From contig CM038217.1 in assembly GCA_021442155.1 (NCBI GenBank), forward strand, positions 153,147,834 to 153,211,833: a stretch of DNA of 64,000 nt. Direction: 5' to 3'. The notes under the pieces were generated by a model. It saw only the letters and a list, made by a program, of their open reading frames with translations, ran no database searches and was not told the DNA's origin. Source of the DNA: Cymbidium sinense (taxonomy: Eukaryota > Streptophyta > Magnoliopsida > Asparagales > Orchidaceae). This document shows, piece by piece, positions 38,101 through 50,714 of this stretch (within the stretch, counting starts at the first letter, position 1; every line of letters begins with the position of its first letter). A program made the translations under genes and the position numbers.

Positions 38101-40208
38101 ATGGCTCCGGAGTTATCAACTCATCTTGAGTTAGGTGCCACCCTGACAGTGCCAAACGTGCAAGAGCTTGCTGCTTCCGTCTCGCCCACTGAGATTCCAG
38201 AGAGATACTTCAGGCCGGAAGCTGAAGCTGCTCCGGCGGACTCCATTGATGACGATGAGCTTCCGGTGATCGATCTAGTGAAACTCATCGATCAGGAGCA
38301 CTTCGATGAGGAGGAGCTCTCCAGACTAGGAATGGCATGCAGGGAGTGGGGCTTCTTCCAGGTATATATTCATATTTACTTTTTCTTATAATCATTATAG
38401 CTTGCACCATGCAAGTTTTTTAAAGTTCATTTTAATATATGTATATTTTTTTTCTCAAATTTGGAACAGCTGATAAATCATGGAATTACAAAAGAATTGA
38501 TAGAGAAAACAAAGAATGATATCATGGAGTTCTTCGAGCTTCCACTCAAAGAAAAAGAGGCAATTAAACAGTTACCCGGACTAATAGAAGGTTATGGTCA
38601 AATGTTTGTACATTCAGAGGAACAGAAGTTAGACTGGGCAGACATGCTAACGCTTGTCACCAAGCCTCATAAGGACATGAGATTTTGGCCTACCATTCCA
38701 TCTTCATTCAGGTTCCCATTAATTTAAGGATAGCAATTAAAATTTTACTTATGTCTACTTTGATTAATTGCAACAAGATGGCCATTGATAAATTTTATAA
38801 AAACAATTTTACAAGATATATAAAGAGAAACTTTTTCTTCTTTACTCTTGACTCTTGTATTCACATCTATTATTGTGTTAACAGGGATACACTTGAGCTA
38901 TATACATTGAAGATTGAAAAAGTTGTTGATTGTTTATATAAATTGATGGCTAAGGATTTGGGGATTGATCCTCAATCCATGCTTAAAATTTTTAGTGGAC
39001 AGATGCAATCGGTAAGGATAAATTACTATCCACCATGTAAGCAGGCTAATAAGGTGTTAGGTCTCTCCCCACATAGTGATGGTATTGCATTAACGGTACT
39101 CTTGCAAGCAAATGATGTCAATGGTTTACAGATAAAGAAAAATGGCAAGTGGTTACTTGTTAAACCAAAACCAAGAGCATTCATCATCAATATTGGTGAT
39201 ATGTTGGAGGTAATTATTGAAATATTTTTTTAGCTTTAAAATCACCTTCTAATTTTTACTAATTATTTTTTTTAAATTTTTGGGAATTATGAGATGATAA
39301 AATGTTAGAAATAGTATTAAGATATATTATATTTACATTTATAAAGCATATTGTGCTATCTTGAACATCATGCTTGGCACTTATATTTTCAAACACTAAA
39401 GGACATCATGGCTGCCAAGACATTTGATGTGTCAATTTTTTTTTAATTTTTAATTTTTATAAAATATTATAAATCATCTTGAACAACATTGGAAACCTAT
39501 TAGTTCATTATTAACATGTATCAAGCTTGGAATATCCACAAGTCATGTCATTAATTCTAAACGTGCTAAGTCATGCATGATGAGAACTATGATTTGAAAG
39601 TCAACTAAGATCTTGTTGAAAGGAACTTTGTATGTTCATCTACGATACACAAATTTTAGAAGGTTGTCATGTTGTATCAGACCTCATACAAAGTACATAC
39701 TTAAATACTCATAGATATCATATCTACAACATCATATAATCTCTCTTATATATATATAAAGATTATATCTTAATTTTTTTAAGAAAAACAATCATGTCCA
39801 GTGTATGTTTAAGATGCACTTGTGTCCTTTTTCATCTTTGTGCATCATAATGTGTTATGATGGAAAACATTCAACCTTTATTAAACCGGTATCTTTTGAA
39901 GTTCATCATCAAAATATATTTTATATATTTATTATTTATTTTCTTTTTTATCTTCTCAACAGATATTGACTAATGGAATGTATAAAAGCATAGAGCATAG
40001 GGCAATTATAAACACGGAAGAGGAGCGATTGTCAATAGCCACATTTCATTTACCAAATACAGATGTTGTGTTGCGTCCTTTCTCAGAGCTCATTCAAAGT
40101 GACGGGGAACTCTACAAGACAATAAGCGTTGGAGATTATACAAGAGAGTACTTTTCAGGAAATCTAAATGGAAAGAATGCCCTAGAGAGAATGAAATTAA
40201 AGAAATGA
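38101..40208 (+). CDS. 2-oxoglutarate/Fe(II)-dependent dioxygenase, SRG1-like (four exons)
   Basis: Exons are 38101-38361, 38470-38711, 38885-39209 and 39963-40208, all with GT-AG introns. They join in frame to 1,074 nt, or 357 residues, the usual length for plant SRG1-type (DOXC class) enzymes. The N-terminal DIOX_N domain includes the segment L-P-V-I-D-L and A-C-R-E-W-G-F-F-Q followed by L-I-N-H-G across the first intron. The double-stranded beta-helix core carries the iron ligands His231, Asp233 (P-H-S-D) and His288 (I-E-H-R-A), and the 2OG-binding pair Arg298/Ser300 (R-L-S). N-Y-Y-P-P-C lies at 214-219. All catalytic residues are present, so the enzyme should be active. Such soluble cytosolic enzymes hydroxylate or demethylate specialised metabolites or hormones; the substrate cannot be told from sequence. 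A possible AATAAA signal is at 40214. The decayed MULE ends just upstream and may contribute to the promoter. Confidence 0.95.
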
Positions 40209-43200
40209 AAGAGAATAAAATATGGAATAATAATTGAGGTAAAAAATAATTTATAAAAATATATATTATTATTAATCAAATAAAAAGGTGGATAGATCCC
40301 ATCTCATGTTACTGTGTAACTCATTAATTAAATAAATTTTATTGACATATGGGTTTAAAGTTATCTTAAATTAATGCTTCTTCAATTTTAGAGATGAAAT
40401 AATAATGGCTCATATTATGTAATATTTCAAAATGTTTTCTTTATGTAGAAGAAATGTTATTGATAGTTATCCAGTGATGTGTTATGTACTTCTATTTTAC
40501 AAAATATGTGTGCCATAATCAGATGAAATGTTAAGATATCATTTGAACACCCTTATACCAATTCATTTTAGATGGTACTCTACATTCATTAAGCTATTTC
40601 AAAAAGTAGGCTAAAGTAAGCTCGTAATTAACGAGTACGACCAACCTTTTCTTCATAAAATCAACAAACCTTTAATTCTGCAAAATTTCGAGCAGCATAG
40701 TCAAATTTTAGATCAAAAATAGTACAACAAAAATAATGTTCTTATCATATAGAAATCTTAACTTAACTATGAAGAAATGACCATCTTAATGACAATAATG
40801 TTTGTGTAATTTATGATCTGATTTGTGTTACTAATGTATCATATCAAATAAAAGCATGCTTCTCGACAATCATGAAATTAATCTAAAATGATTTATAAGC
40901 TCTTTAGTTGTTATAATTATTAAAAGTAATATTGAGGTAGCTTGCAAAATCAACCTAATCAAGCAAGAATTTTGTACTATTTTAATCCAAGATCACTCCA
41001 AATTAAACTCAAAGACTTTAATGAGTACTTTAAAAATTATCCAAATTATGATTCTAATAACTTTATACTTGATTTATTGCATTTTAACAAGATAAATCTA
41101 ATAAGACCAAAATATGCAAATCTAAGTATGTTTGAACCTTAACAACTTAATTAGATTGAAAGATCTCAAATTATGACCAAGATTGGTCCAAGGGAGTTGA
41201 CAAGCCCTCTCTTTTCTAATACCACTATGTTTCATGTAATGGGGCGTACACACCTTTGAGATAGTAGTCGTGTGGTGCAAGATAAACTGTACGTGTGTAA
41301 GTATAAGAATATATGGCCATCTTAAATAATAAAAAGTGAGCAAAGTATCATTCCCATAAGTGTTATACATCAAATATTAAAATTTGATTGATTGCCTATT
41401 ATTTAGATGATGAAAATGAGGTGCTGAGGTAAATTATAAGATCTATTCCTAAATTTGTTGAAAAGGCTCAAAAACTAACTAGAATAAGGAATTGAGCTGA
41501 ACCAATATTATTTATACAATTAAAATTTTAATAAAATAAGTAGTTGATTTTTATCAATGTTCGATCAATAAAATAAGTAGTTGATTTTTACCAAAGTTCA
41601 ATCAAGTGAGTTGTTTCTTTTCTCTTGAAAGTCTAAGGTCCTTATTTTTATCACACAATCTACCTATCTCTTTATAATAAATTTGACTCAAAAATAAAAT
41701 TCGATAATTAAAGCCTTTGGATCTCAAAAATGACAACATGACTTCGTCATGATTATCTTTAGCTTAAAATGCATCAACGCGTGGTATTTTGTTCATGACA
41801 AATCTACTTTTCACCTCTCAGTTTCAAATGGACATCCTACTTTATTTAAATAATAGTAAATCAAATCAATAGATTATAAAACACAAAATAAAATATACAT
41901 TGATAAGATAAATAATACTTCAAACATTCATTAAAATAAAAAAAAAACACAAAAATAATTTGGTTGCATAGAAAGGGGAGTTTATTTCATAAAGAAATGA
42001 AAGATTGGTACATGAATATTATTACAATAAACAATAAGATAGCAAAAAAAATTGAGTAGAACATGTCGAGAAAGCCATTTTCATCGCCTTGGCTTTTTTC
42101 CCTTGATTTCTACATAAGGACTTCTCCAAATACCTTGATGTGCCTCCACAAAAGCCAATCTTCATCTCTCAAAAAATTAAAATAAAAAAAAAAAGAACAC
42201 TCTTGAACAATGGTTGAAGCAGTCCCCAAATTCATTCGCATAATTTTCTTAAATAGGGATGCATTAATTCTCTCCAAAAAGAAAAGAATTTGATAAAAAA
42301 AACTAGGACAATTTATATAATAGCTGCTAGGCTATTGCTTAGGCACTAGGATCGACACCTAAGAGGTATGCTTTTTGTTTGCAAGTGCTGGGAACTTCTG
42401 GATCTGGTACCTTGGTGAGCTCTTTGTTATGAATTGTTGTTATTGGGCCTAACGGCAGGCATCAACTTCTCTATCAAGCTATATGTCTAGTTCTTGTAAT
42501 TAGGCACTTAGGAGCCTGATAATGGTGTTTACATGTCTAGCTAAGCTCCAAGCACTAATTGAGTCATGAATCGTGGTGTTTGCTCCCAAATCCTCCCCTG
42601 ATGATTTTTTACATAATTTTTTGCATTAATGATGGAATTTTTCTCTTTCCTTGCGGATTTATAAAAATTCTGAATTTAAATAGTAAGTGCCAGAAAATTC
42701 ATATCAACATGCATAAACACATGGCAAATTCATAGTCTAAGTTAAGATAATTATGAATGTAATTATAGATTAAATGATTTTTATACAATAATTACTGTAA
42801 TTAGAAAAAATAAATTATGCATCAAATTAGAAGATACTCATGTTCTCAATCATAGCATGAAGCTAATTTATTATTTTTTTTGTAGATTAAAATAAATATG
42901 AACTTAAAAAATTTTTATTTGGAATTCCATCAAAAAATTTCTAACAAAAAACCATTAGAAATACATTTTTTATGAATTTTTCCTACTTTGAATTTTTTTT
43001 TCAATATAGTTTTTACCTTCAAAAAAATTCACAAAAAATCATAAAAAAGTAATTAATCGATGGATTTTTAACATTTACAAATATATTTTTGTCTTTCAAA
43101 AATTAAAATATTTTTGTAGCTAAGATTTTTCTTTATGAGTGAACGTATTATAGGTTTTAAAAGTTTTTGATCTTCAGTTTGACAACACTTTCTTCATTTT

Positions 43201-43219
43201 TAAGCTTTATTAGAGATAG
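40209..43219. other. AT-rich region without a recognised gene
   Basis: No coding sequence was recognised. Around 42,330-42,600 base composition is more balanced. A minus-strand frame (about 42,340-42,450) reads K-V-P-D-P-E-V-P-S-T-C-K-Q-K-A-Y-L-L-G, but it is short and flanked by stops. A direct repeat, AATAAAATAAGTAGTTGATT, occurs at about 41,530 and 41,567. Confidence 0.4.
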
Positions 43220-43700
43220 AGTAATGTAATGATGATAATGGGTTTATGTGGATATAAATTCGAAAAGTGAGATAGAATCTATTAATGTTAGACTATTAGT
43301 GGCTAAGAAAACTTCAATATTATCTATCATTCGAGAAAGTTTTGTTATGTTAAAGAGAAAACTAGGGAATTTGACCCAAACTAGAATCACTTTATCATTC
43401 TCTTTTAATCTTTAAAATCTCATGCCCATTTTATAAACATAAATGCCTTATTATTGATGATGTAGGACTCCCATTTCAAACCATTTCATAGTTCTAAGTG
43501 CAAGTAAAATGTTTAAGAGAAAAAAAAATCTTAATCAAAGATAACCAAATCAATATTACCATTGAGTTTCCACAGTTATCTTACCATAGCAAGGGAAGAG
43601 ACATTGGAGGGAAATTTAACCATGATATAGTAGACCAAAGTTTGCTCCCATTCTTTATTATTGGTAGCTAAGATCTCAAAAGAGATGAAAACTTTCTCTC
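43220..43700 (-). pseudogene. LINE ORF1-type (DUF4283-like) fragment
   Basis: The minus-strand frame at about 43,690-43,576 reads N-N-K-E-W-E-Q-T-L-V-Y-Y-I-M-V-K-F-P-S. It resembles the W-x-x-x-L-V-G-Y-x-x-G-x-x-P motif at the start of DUF4283 in plant LINE ORF1 and related proteins. Further down, frames with I-L-V-W-V-K-F-P-S-F and K-L-S-R-M-I (about 43,360-43,290) fit the P-x-W-V-x-x-P-x-L-P ... L-S-x-I-A part of the same domain, in the right order. Frameshifts and stops are frequent. No reverse transcriptase follows. Confidence 0.55.
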
Positions 43701-45240
43701 CATTACTGTTAATGAAAAAAGAAGTGAACCTTTTTATATTTAAAATTTGGATATGTGTAGAAAGCAAAGCTACCTGCATGGTTGGTCTCTTTTCTATAGA
43801 GCTTTGGGAGGGAAGCACATGTAGAGATTTCTCTAGTAATAGAAGAGGGTGGCAAAGAAAGATTAAGAAGAACTAGAGATTTGAATAGTAAATCATTGCA
43901 AAGATTAAAACAAAGGAGATGAACTTTGAGAAGAATGAAGAGTTGAAAAGCATGTGGCTCTTCTATAAACATCAATGACAAGAAAAATCTTTTTTTTCAT
44001 AATCCAAAAAAAAAAAAAAGCTAGATCAAAGAAGATGAAAAAAAAATAGAATTAATATCATGATGTAGGTAAAGGAAGCACTCATAAAATCATAGTAGAG
44101 ACATTGTACTTTTGCTCTTCTAAAAACTAAAGTCTCCATAATATCATGATTAATTAATGAAGAACTTTTTTGTAGTATGCAATTATCAAATAAACCAAAA
44201 TGCTTACCATAAATAGTGCACATCATGCATGTTAATCTCTATGCATCAACATTTTGTTAGTTCAACTATTATTCTGGTTAATGGAGGGCCGTCTAATTTC
44301 CTCCCATCCCTATGTGGCAACATCACAAATCTAAATGCATTTAAATATTTCAAATAGCCATAAAGTGATGAAGGTGAGGTGTAAGCCCACATGTGATGAG
44401 AAAAGTTAGTATATGCAAGTGTGAGAAGCCCCTACACCGCTGCATTCTTGCCCCACACCACCCTTAGATGATTACTTTGCTAGTGGTGGGTCAACACACC
44501 TTCAAGTCGAAGATAACTTAAACCACCAATGCCACCATCAACAATGTGAAGCCACTATGCCAAAAGCACATGACATATATTTCACATCTCGTCTTACATA
44601 TAGTGTAAAGATTTCAACAAAGACAAATAATATATCTCATTAAATAGTATATCACTATGCACCATCTATTGCACATGTAATGATTGCATTAATGAAATTT
44701 ATGTAGATTTTTTTAAGAACATAATATTTTATATTTACTTTGTAAATAATGTATGAGTAATGAAATGTACCATTGAAGAGATTCTACGAATAAAATTAAG
44801 TAATAGTAGAATGGTGGTTTTTTAATTTAATTTACCTTCATCTTTCATATCTAATAAACAAGGATGATCTAAGTTACATCATGTGCACATCTAATTACAA
44901 GCACACAAGAGCACATGCAAGATAAGGTTTAGTGAGTTAAGAGTTAAAAAGATTATTGGTGTAATATAATTAAATTTATCTTTACTAGAGCTAGACTTAA
45001 TATATCATTAATATATCATTTATCTCATTGTTGATGAATATATTTGCTCATTTGATCATTACTAACATAGCTTAAATAAACCAACAAGTAAAATTCTTAC
45101 ATAAAAGTAAATAATAATTTTAAAAATTATTTTTTATAAGTCAACTAGCAAATTATCAAGCTGAGTCAAACTTAGCTCTTATTGTTAGAGCGCATATATA
45201 CAAAGTTAAACATGTGCTTGAGCTATAGTTTACAGCTCAT
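43701..45240. other. AT-rich region without a recognised gene
   Basis: Only short open frames with no recognisable domain occur, on both strands near 43,700-44,230. The part beside the LINE fragment may be more of the same element. Confidence 0.35.
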
Positions 45241-45540
45241 TAATCTGAGCACGTGAGGTCCTAAGCCAGCTCGGCCTAATTAAAAGATTCTGCCTCGGGA
45301 TCCTAAATGTCCTCACGTGGTTCGGTGCCCTCACGTGGAAGCCATCGACGTTGTCACCCGCTTCCGGGAGGTTCGCTCCGGCGATCTTACAGAAAGCAAG
45401 TCGGGAGATCGGGAAAAGAGGAGTGGGGAAAGAGGTGAAGTGGACTCCATCGAGCCTAACAGTCCACGTGTCCCAACCTTAATATCCTATTCATTCCAGC
45501 CACCGTCATTATTGAGGCCCGGGGGATGGTAACCGCACTT
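45241..45540. promoter_or_regulatory. GC-rich island with four CACGTG (G-box) motifs
   Basis: CACGTG occurs at 45,250-45,255, 45,314-45,319, 45,332-45,337 and 45,465-45,470, within 221 bp of a GC-rich block set in AT-rich DNA. G-boxes bind plant bZIP and bHLH factors. No gene is evident within several kb on either side. The only frame across it (71 codons, from 45,317) has no recognised domain. It could be a promoter remnant of a lost gene or part of a transposon. Confidence 0.4.
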
Positions 45541-48500
45541 TGAGAGTGACATACAATACCTAAACAGCTGACTTTGATCAGAGGAATGTAATGGATCACA
45601 TGATCGCATACCTGTCACATTGCATTGACAAGATTATGCCTTTTTTATTTTTTTATTTTTATGCTTGTCTACTTGATCATGGTACCATCTCCTTTCTCCT
45701 TAAAATCTCTATAATCAATTGAGTTTCCCTTTAGATGTCTCTAGAGTCCCATAAGGCTAGCCACCTATAGCACATTTCTAAATAATTTGTTCTTAATTTT
45801 CACCTTGTCTACTTTAGAGTTGGCTTTTATTGGTCCAGGCTTGAGAGAATAACTCTTTTATGATTCTATTTTAGCATTGATAGATAGACCATTAAAGTTA
45901 TAAGATGAAACCATAGATCTCACTCGTGATGATTTCTAATGATGATGATATTAATTTAAAATGACATGCCTGTTTACAAATGTCACTTATTTATTTTCAA
46001 GAAAAGGAGCTTGCTACTATCAACTTATTAATGAGGGTTTTAAGGAAATTGTAATATGGATCAAGTTCCATAATTTATCTGTGTTATTATAATGAAGGGA
46101 GATATTCAAGTGGGCAGTTAAAATTGAGGTTTTTTTTTCTAATAGCATCTAACAATTTATATATTAATATATTTATTATATAAATGATTGTTAGTGTTTG
46201 TGTTCACCTCTTATATGTTGCTCGCATTAATAAAGCCTAAGATGTCTTGTATGATTGGAAACATTCACTAAGTATTTTGTTTGTAATGATTGTTTGTCTC
46301 AATTTATGCTACAAATCCAAAGCTTTTAAAGTATAATTATAAGAAAGTGTAGTCCCTCCTATTTTTGTCCTACCCTTTAACAAAATATAAATCAATTATT
46401 AACTCCAACATCGTTCCCTTCTCAACCACACTCAATGGAATAAACAAGAATCCAATTCTTATAATCTCTAGCTTATATATAATATGGAGAAATAATCAAA
46501 ATTCTCTTAAAATATTCCCCTTTCAATTCTAATTCATTAACCTTCATCTATTCCCTATTATTGCATATTGGAAGGTACTTTAAAGGGAGGCCACTTTGTT
46601 TTGGATTATAAATAGATGTATTGTTCGAGAGCATAATAAACAAAAGATGGTTTTTTCCCATTTTAAAACCATTCAATACAAGCTTCAGAATAATAATCTT
46701 TGGATCAAGTTTCAAGCTATTTTAAAACCATTCAATACAAGCTATCAAAGAGGATTTGGAGCTGTTTTTGCCACCAAACTATATAATGCCAATCAACAAT
46801 CAAACTTCGAACGATCAAATTCTTGAGAGCAATATTTTTATCGTTATTTTGTCCCATCATATATTGCATAAACATACTCTTTGGATGCAAATGCCTTCTC
46901 TTCCTCGTTGAATAGTAAAATATTTATTATTATTATAATTACTTAATCTACCCTCAACTCTCACAACAATTATTAAAGTGAATATATTGCATATCATTTT
47001 TTTTTGGAAAGATTGTATGAATGGTATTTTATATTTATCATGATATCATTTGCATATTATATTAAAGTCAATATATTGCAAAGATTTGGAAAGATTGTAT
47101 ATTATATTAAAGTCAATATATTGCAATCCACTTGTTTGTTATTCAACTCTTATCCAAATCTTCAATAATGGTAGCCTTATGTAGAAATACGTAGCGATAA
47201 TTTTTTTTAATACCATCTTCTCAACTTTGAACTGTTATTTAAAAAAATAAATAAATCTTTGGCAGTTGAATGAATGGTATTTTATATTTATTATTCAAAT
47301 ATTATTCACCTAATAGCCTGGAAAATTGAATTGAGCAATAAAATATTTTTTTTATTATTAACAATAAAAGAATATTTGAATCCCTATTGCCAATGGAACT
47401 CTGCTTATATGTCCCCTACTTTTATTTATATATTTTGTTACAACATACGAACCACGCCTCTCAATTTCCACACACAGAAAAAAGAAAAAAAAAGAAAAAA
47501 AAAAAAAAGAAAACTTGATGTAGAATAGCGTCCGGAGGAGAGCTGGAAGGATGTAAAATAGCTTTTATAACTATAACATTATGTTTTTTCTTCAATGAAA
47601 TTCCATTGATTTTAATTTATCCATTCTGAAATGATATGGAACTTTTCTTCTCCTTATATCTCCTATTGGAAGCTAATTTTGGATATGAATTTTATTTTAA
47701 TTAGACACATAAATAGTGTCTCCTATATGTATTAGACACGTCTTGCTTAATTGCATGTGCCGGTGCCGGCACAGTAAACAATTTTTTTTTATGAAGTGAT
47801 TGTTTATCATAATTTATATTAGACTTATATTTCGTAACCCTGAGAGTCTATTGTTAAGCAAATAATTTTCATTAAGTGAAATGATAATTAAAAGGAGGGT
47901 ATTCGACTAAACAAAAGTAGAATATAGAGAATGCAAATTAGACAAACTCTTTATCCCAATCAGAAATATCACTTATTTGTCAATTTAACAATCTTATCAA
48001 CCTCAAAGTTAATTGTCTCATGCCATCTTGAGACCATCTTGGAACTTTGAGTCTTAGATTTTTTCTTCTTGACACTTATTCTAAGTTTTGAAGTGTCATC
48101 TTGAGACCCTTCCTAAGTTTTATGAGCCATTAACTTCTTTTAGCAATAGTATTTTTGACTTAGGTTCTTTTTGACAAATTAATTTAGTATTCTCTTGAGA
48201 GATCACTCTTGAGCTTCTAAATTCTTTTACCTTAGTCTCATGTCGTTGAGTTTTGATTATACACTCCACTTTAGAAGGTAATTTATTATTACGAATACAA
48301 CAATAAGAAAGACAACAACTATGCTTCTATTTCTTGAGCAATTATTTTGCTTTAGAGGCCACATACCTTTATTTATTGATATTATATAACACCATGGCAT
48401 AATGTCGAGTCATCACGATTCCTTTTTTTTTTTTTTTCAAAAGTTTACTTTCTTTTTAATCGATCCTCTTGACCTTACAATGGGAGGTTGGACATCTCTC

Positions 48501-49819
48501 ATTCCATCATCGACTTTGAATGCTCAATTTACTTCAAATTATTTAGATTCACATTGAAAGATCTCCATGAAAGTAGTTAGAGACAATTGATATATTCTAT
48601 TTGTAATCTTAAAAATAATGAAAGGATCATATAAAATTGGTTTGTTTTGTCCATTCGTAACATCTATGTATTGATATGGATCTTTATAAGATATATATTT
48701 TATTTAAAATCTTTTGTAGTTCATAATAAGTCTTTTTAATCTTTTCTAAAACTTGTTGGCCCTCATGATTTTTATAGATAGTCATTATTTATATTGACAA
48801 CTCCCAAGTCAAACTAATTTTGTCGCATATATTCCTAATATTTCTTAAATGTGTCACCCCATTAATATGAATTGGGTATATGATATAATATTATCCTAAG
48901 TCTTTGGATGCTATGCTTTGATTTCTTGTTTTTGGTTCATAATAGGTTTATTCAACAACTCAATTTGAACACCAATTTGAAGATGAAATATCCATCATGG
49001 CTTATAATTTTTTTTTAAAATGGGATTAAGAAGATTGAGTCTATATCAAAGATGATTAGGATTGATAAAACAAATGTTATCCTAATATTCTTGAAAAATA
49101 AATGTGCTACTTCTTCTTTCAATATATTTAATATACATGCCATGAGTACTTCCAACTTTGAGAACTTATATACAACAATAAAAATACGAAGATCTTCATG
49201 TAAACTTTCTTTTTATCCATGGCATGGGAAAGTATAATGAAGAAGTTAGAGTTCATTAGTAAAATATCATTCTAAGATTAAATAAAATAAGCTACATCAC
49301 CTAAAGTGGCCAAATCGAAATGAAGCCCCAAATAGTTTAACTTAGCTAAAGATGATTTAAATGCACCATCGACATGATTAGATATAACAACTCCATAATT
49401 CTATTTGATGACACGGTCCTTTAGTTCAATGATACTTAAGATATTGTCTTGTGATTGTTATATAGGTAGGGTAAAAAAGCCTCAATTCTGAAGTGGGAGG
49501 CTTTATTGATAAGATAAAATAAGGGAGAATAACTTTCAAGTGTAAGATTACCAACATAAGATGAACCAAGATCAACTATTATCACCCTATTATTAATAAC
49601 CACAATAAAGTGCCTATATTTTGATGTTGTAGATCCAATTGATGATATTGACATAGAAGAATTAGACTAGCAAAGGCAGTATAATCACAAATTTTATCAA
49701 GACAATATTTATTAACATTTAGAGGGTATGAGGGTAAAAAAGCCTTAATTTTGAAGTAGGCAATGGGGGTAGCTTTTATATGATATGAAGATAAGTTATT
49801 ATAATAAAATCATTTGATT
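45541..49819. other. AT-rich region without a recognised gene
   Basis: Nothing coding was recognised. Direct repeats include TTTTAAAACCATTCAATACA at about 46,660 and 46,720, and ATATTAAAGTCAATATATTGC at about 47,059 and 47,104. An A-rich tract with G interruptions lies at 47,477-47,512. A run of Ts lies at about 48,423-48,437. Confidence 0.4.
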
Positions 49820-50420
49820 AATGATGATGAACATCCTCTTGGAATGATTTTTTAAGTTGGAATGTCATGTCCAAATATATGACAATGTCAATGAAAACTC
49901 AATCTTCTTTCCGAAATAACTTTTAGCCAAAATCCTCTCTTCTAAGATCTAAATAAAAATTTAAAAGCTATAAAATAATCAATCTCAATAAGTACTCTAG
50001 TAACCAATGGTCTTGAAATAGAAGTAATAGGTGTACCCACATGTAATAAGCTTCCAAAAAGTGATCCTAATAAGTAAAGAATGGACTTGTCAAATAAATA
50101 AGCTCATAAATGAAGGAAAATAAACCCAAATTGGCACAAAGGGTATTTTATCAAAAAAATCAAAGTCAAAAGACCATTTGGATAATCTTATTATATAACC
50201 TTTAACAAAAATAATTCTTTTCACAAATATGGAAATGTAGTCCTTAATCTAGAGGAATTTAAAATAATATGTTCAATATTAAGAAAGGATTAATAAAAGC
50301 CTCCAATGAAATGCAAAGCTTGAAGTTTGTCCATAATTATTTAAAGAGGAGGCCTAGTAGAAAAATAATTTCTGAAGCCATGATTCATTATAGTCAGTTT
50401 ATCATTGTTGACCTCCACAT
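49820..50420 (-). pseudogene. LINE ORF1-type (DUF4283 and zinc-knuckle) fragment
   Basis: Read on the minus strand, the order matches the family. K-W-S-F-D-F-D-F-F-D-K-I-P-F-V-P-I-W-V lies at about 50,180-50,120. D-K-S-I-L-Y-L-L-G-S-L-F-G-S-L-L follows, then R-P-L-V-T-R-V-L-I-E-I-D (about 50,010-49,975), and finally H-C-H-I-F-G-H-D (about 49,890-49,870), the remnant of the C-x-x-C-x-x-x-G-H zinc knuckle. Several stops and frame changes break it. It is a different part of the same kind of protein as 43,220-43,700 and better preserved. The segment at 49,436-49,654 may be its continuation. Confidence 0.65.
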
Positions 50421-50714
50421 TAATCACACAAGTCAAAATGAGTAGGCATGACAAATTTGATGGCTATGAATGAAGTACCACTCAAATCGAGCCAAATATG
50501 CTTCGACGACTGTCGACATTGCCTAACTAATGCGCATTTGTGAAGCAGTACTTTGGCATATTCGAAATGTCGAATATCCAAAATGTACATTCATATTACA
50601 TAAATCAATAAAAATGTGAATACATAATTACCTAGGTGAACAAAGCGGCGACATACATATTGAGATGCATAAGAGACGATGAATTTTACAAAAAAAAAAG
50701 AATAAAATTATAAT

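Noticed and set aside
38685..39233. 182-codon frame starting inside the dioxygenase gene
   Set aside because: Its first part is the second intron read through in frame with exon 3. Splice sites at 38,711/38,885 fit the protein family better.
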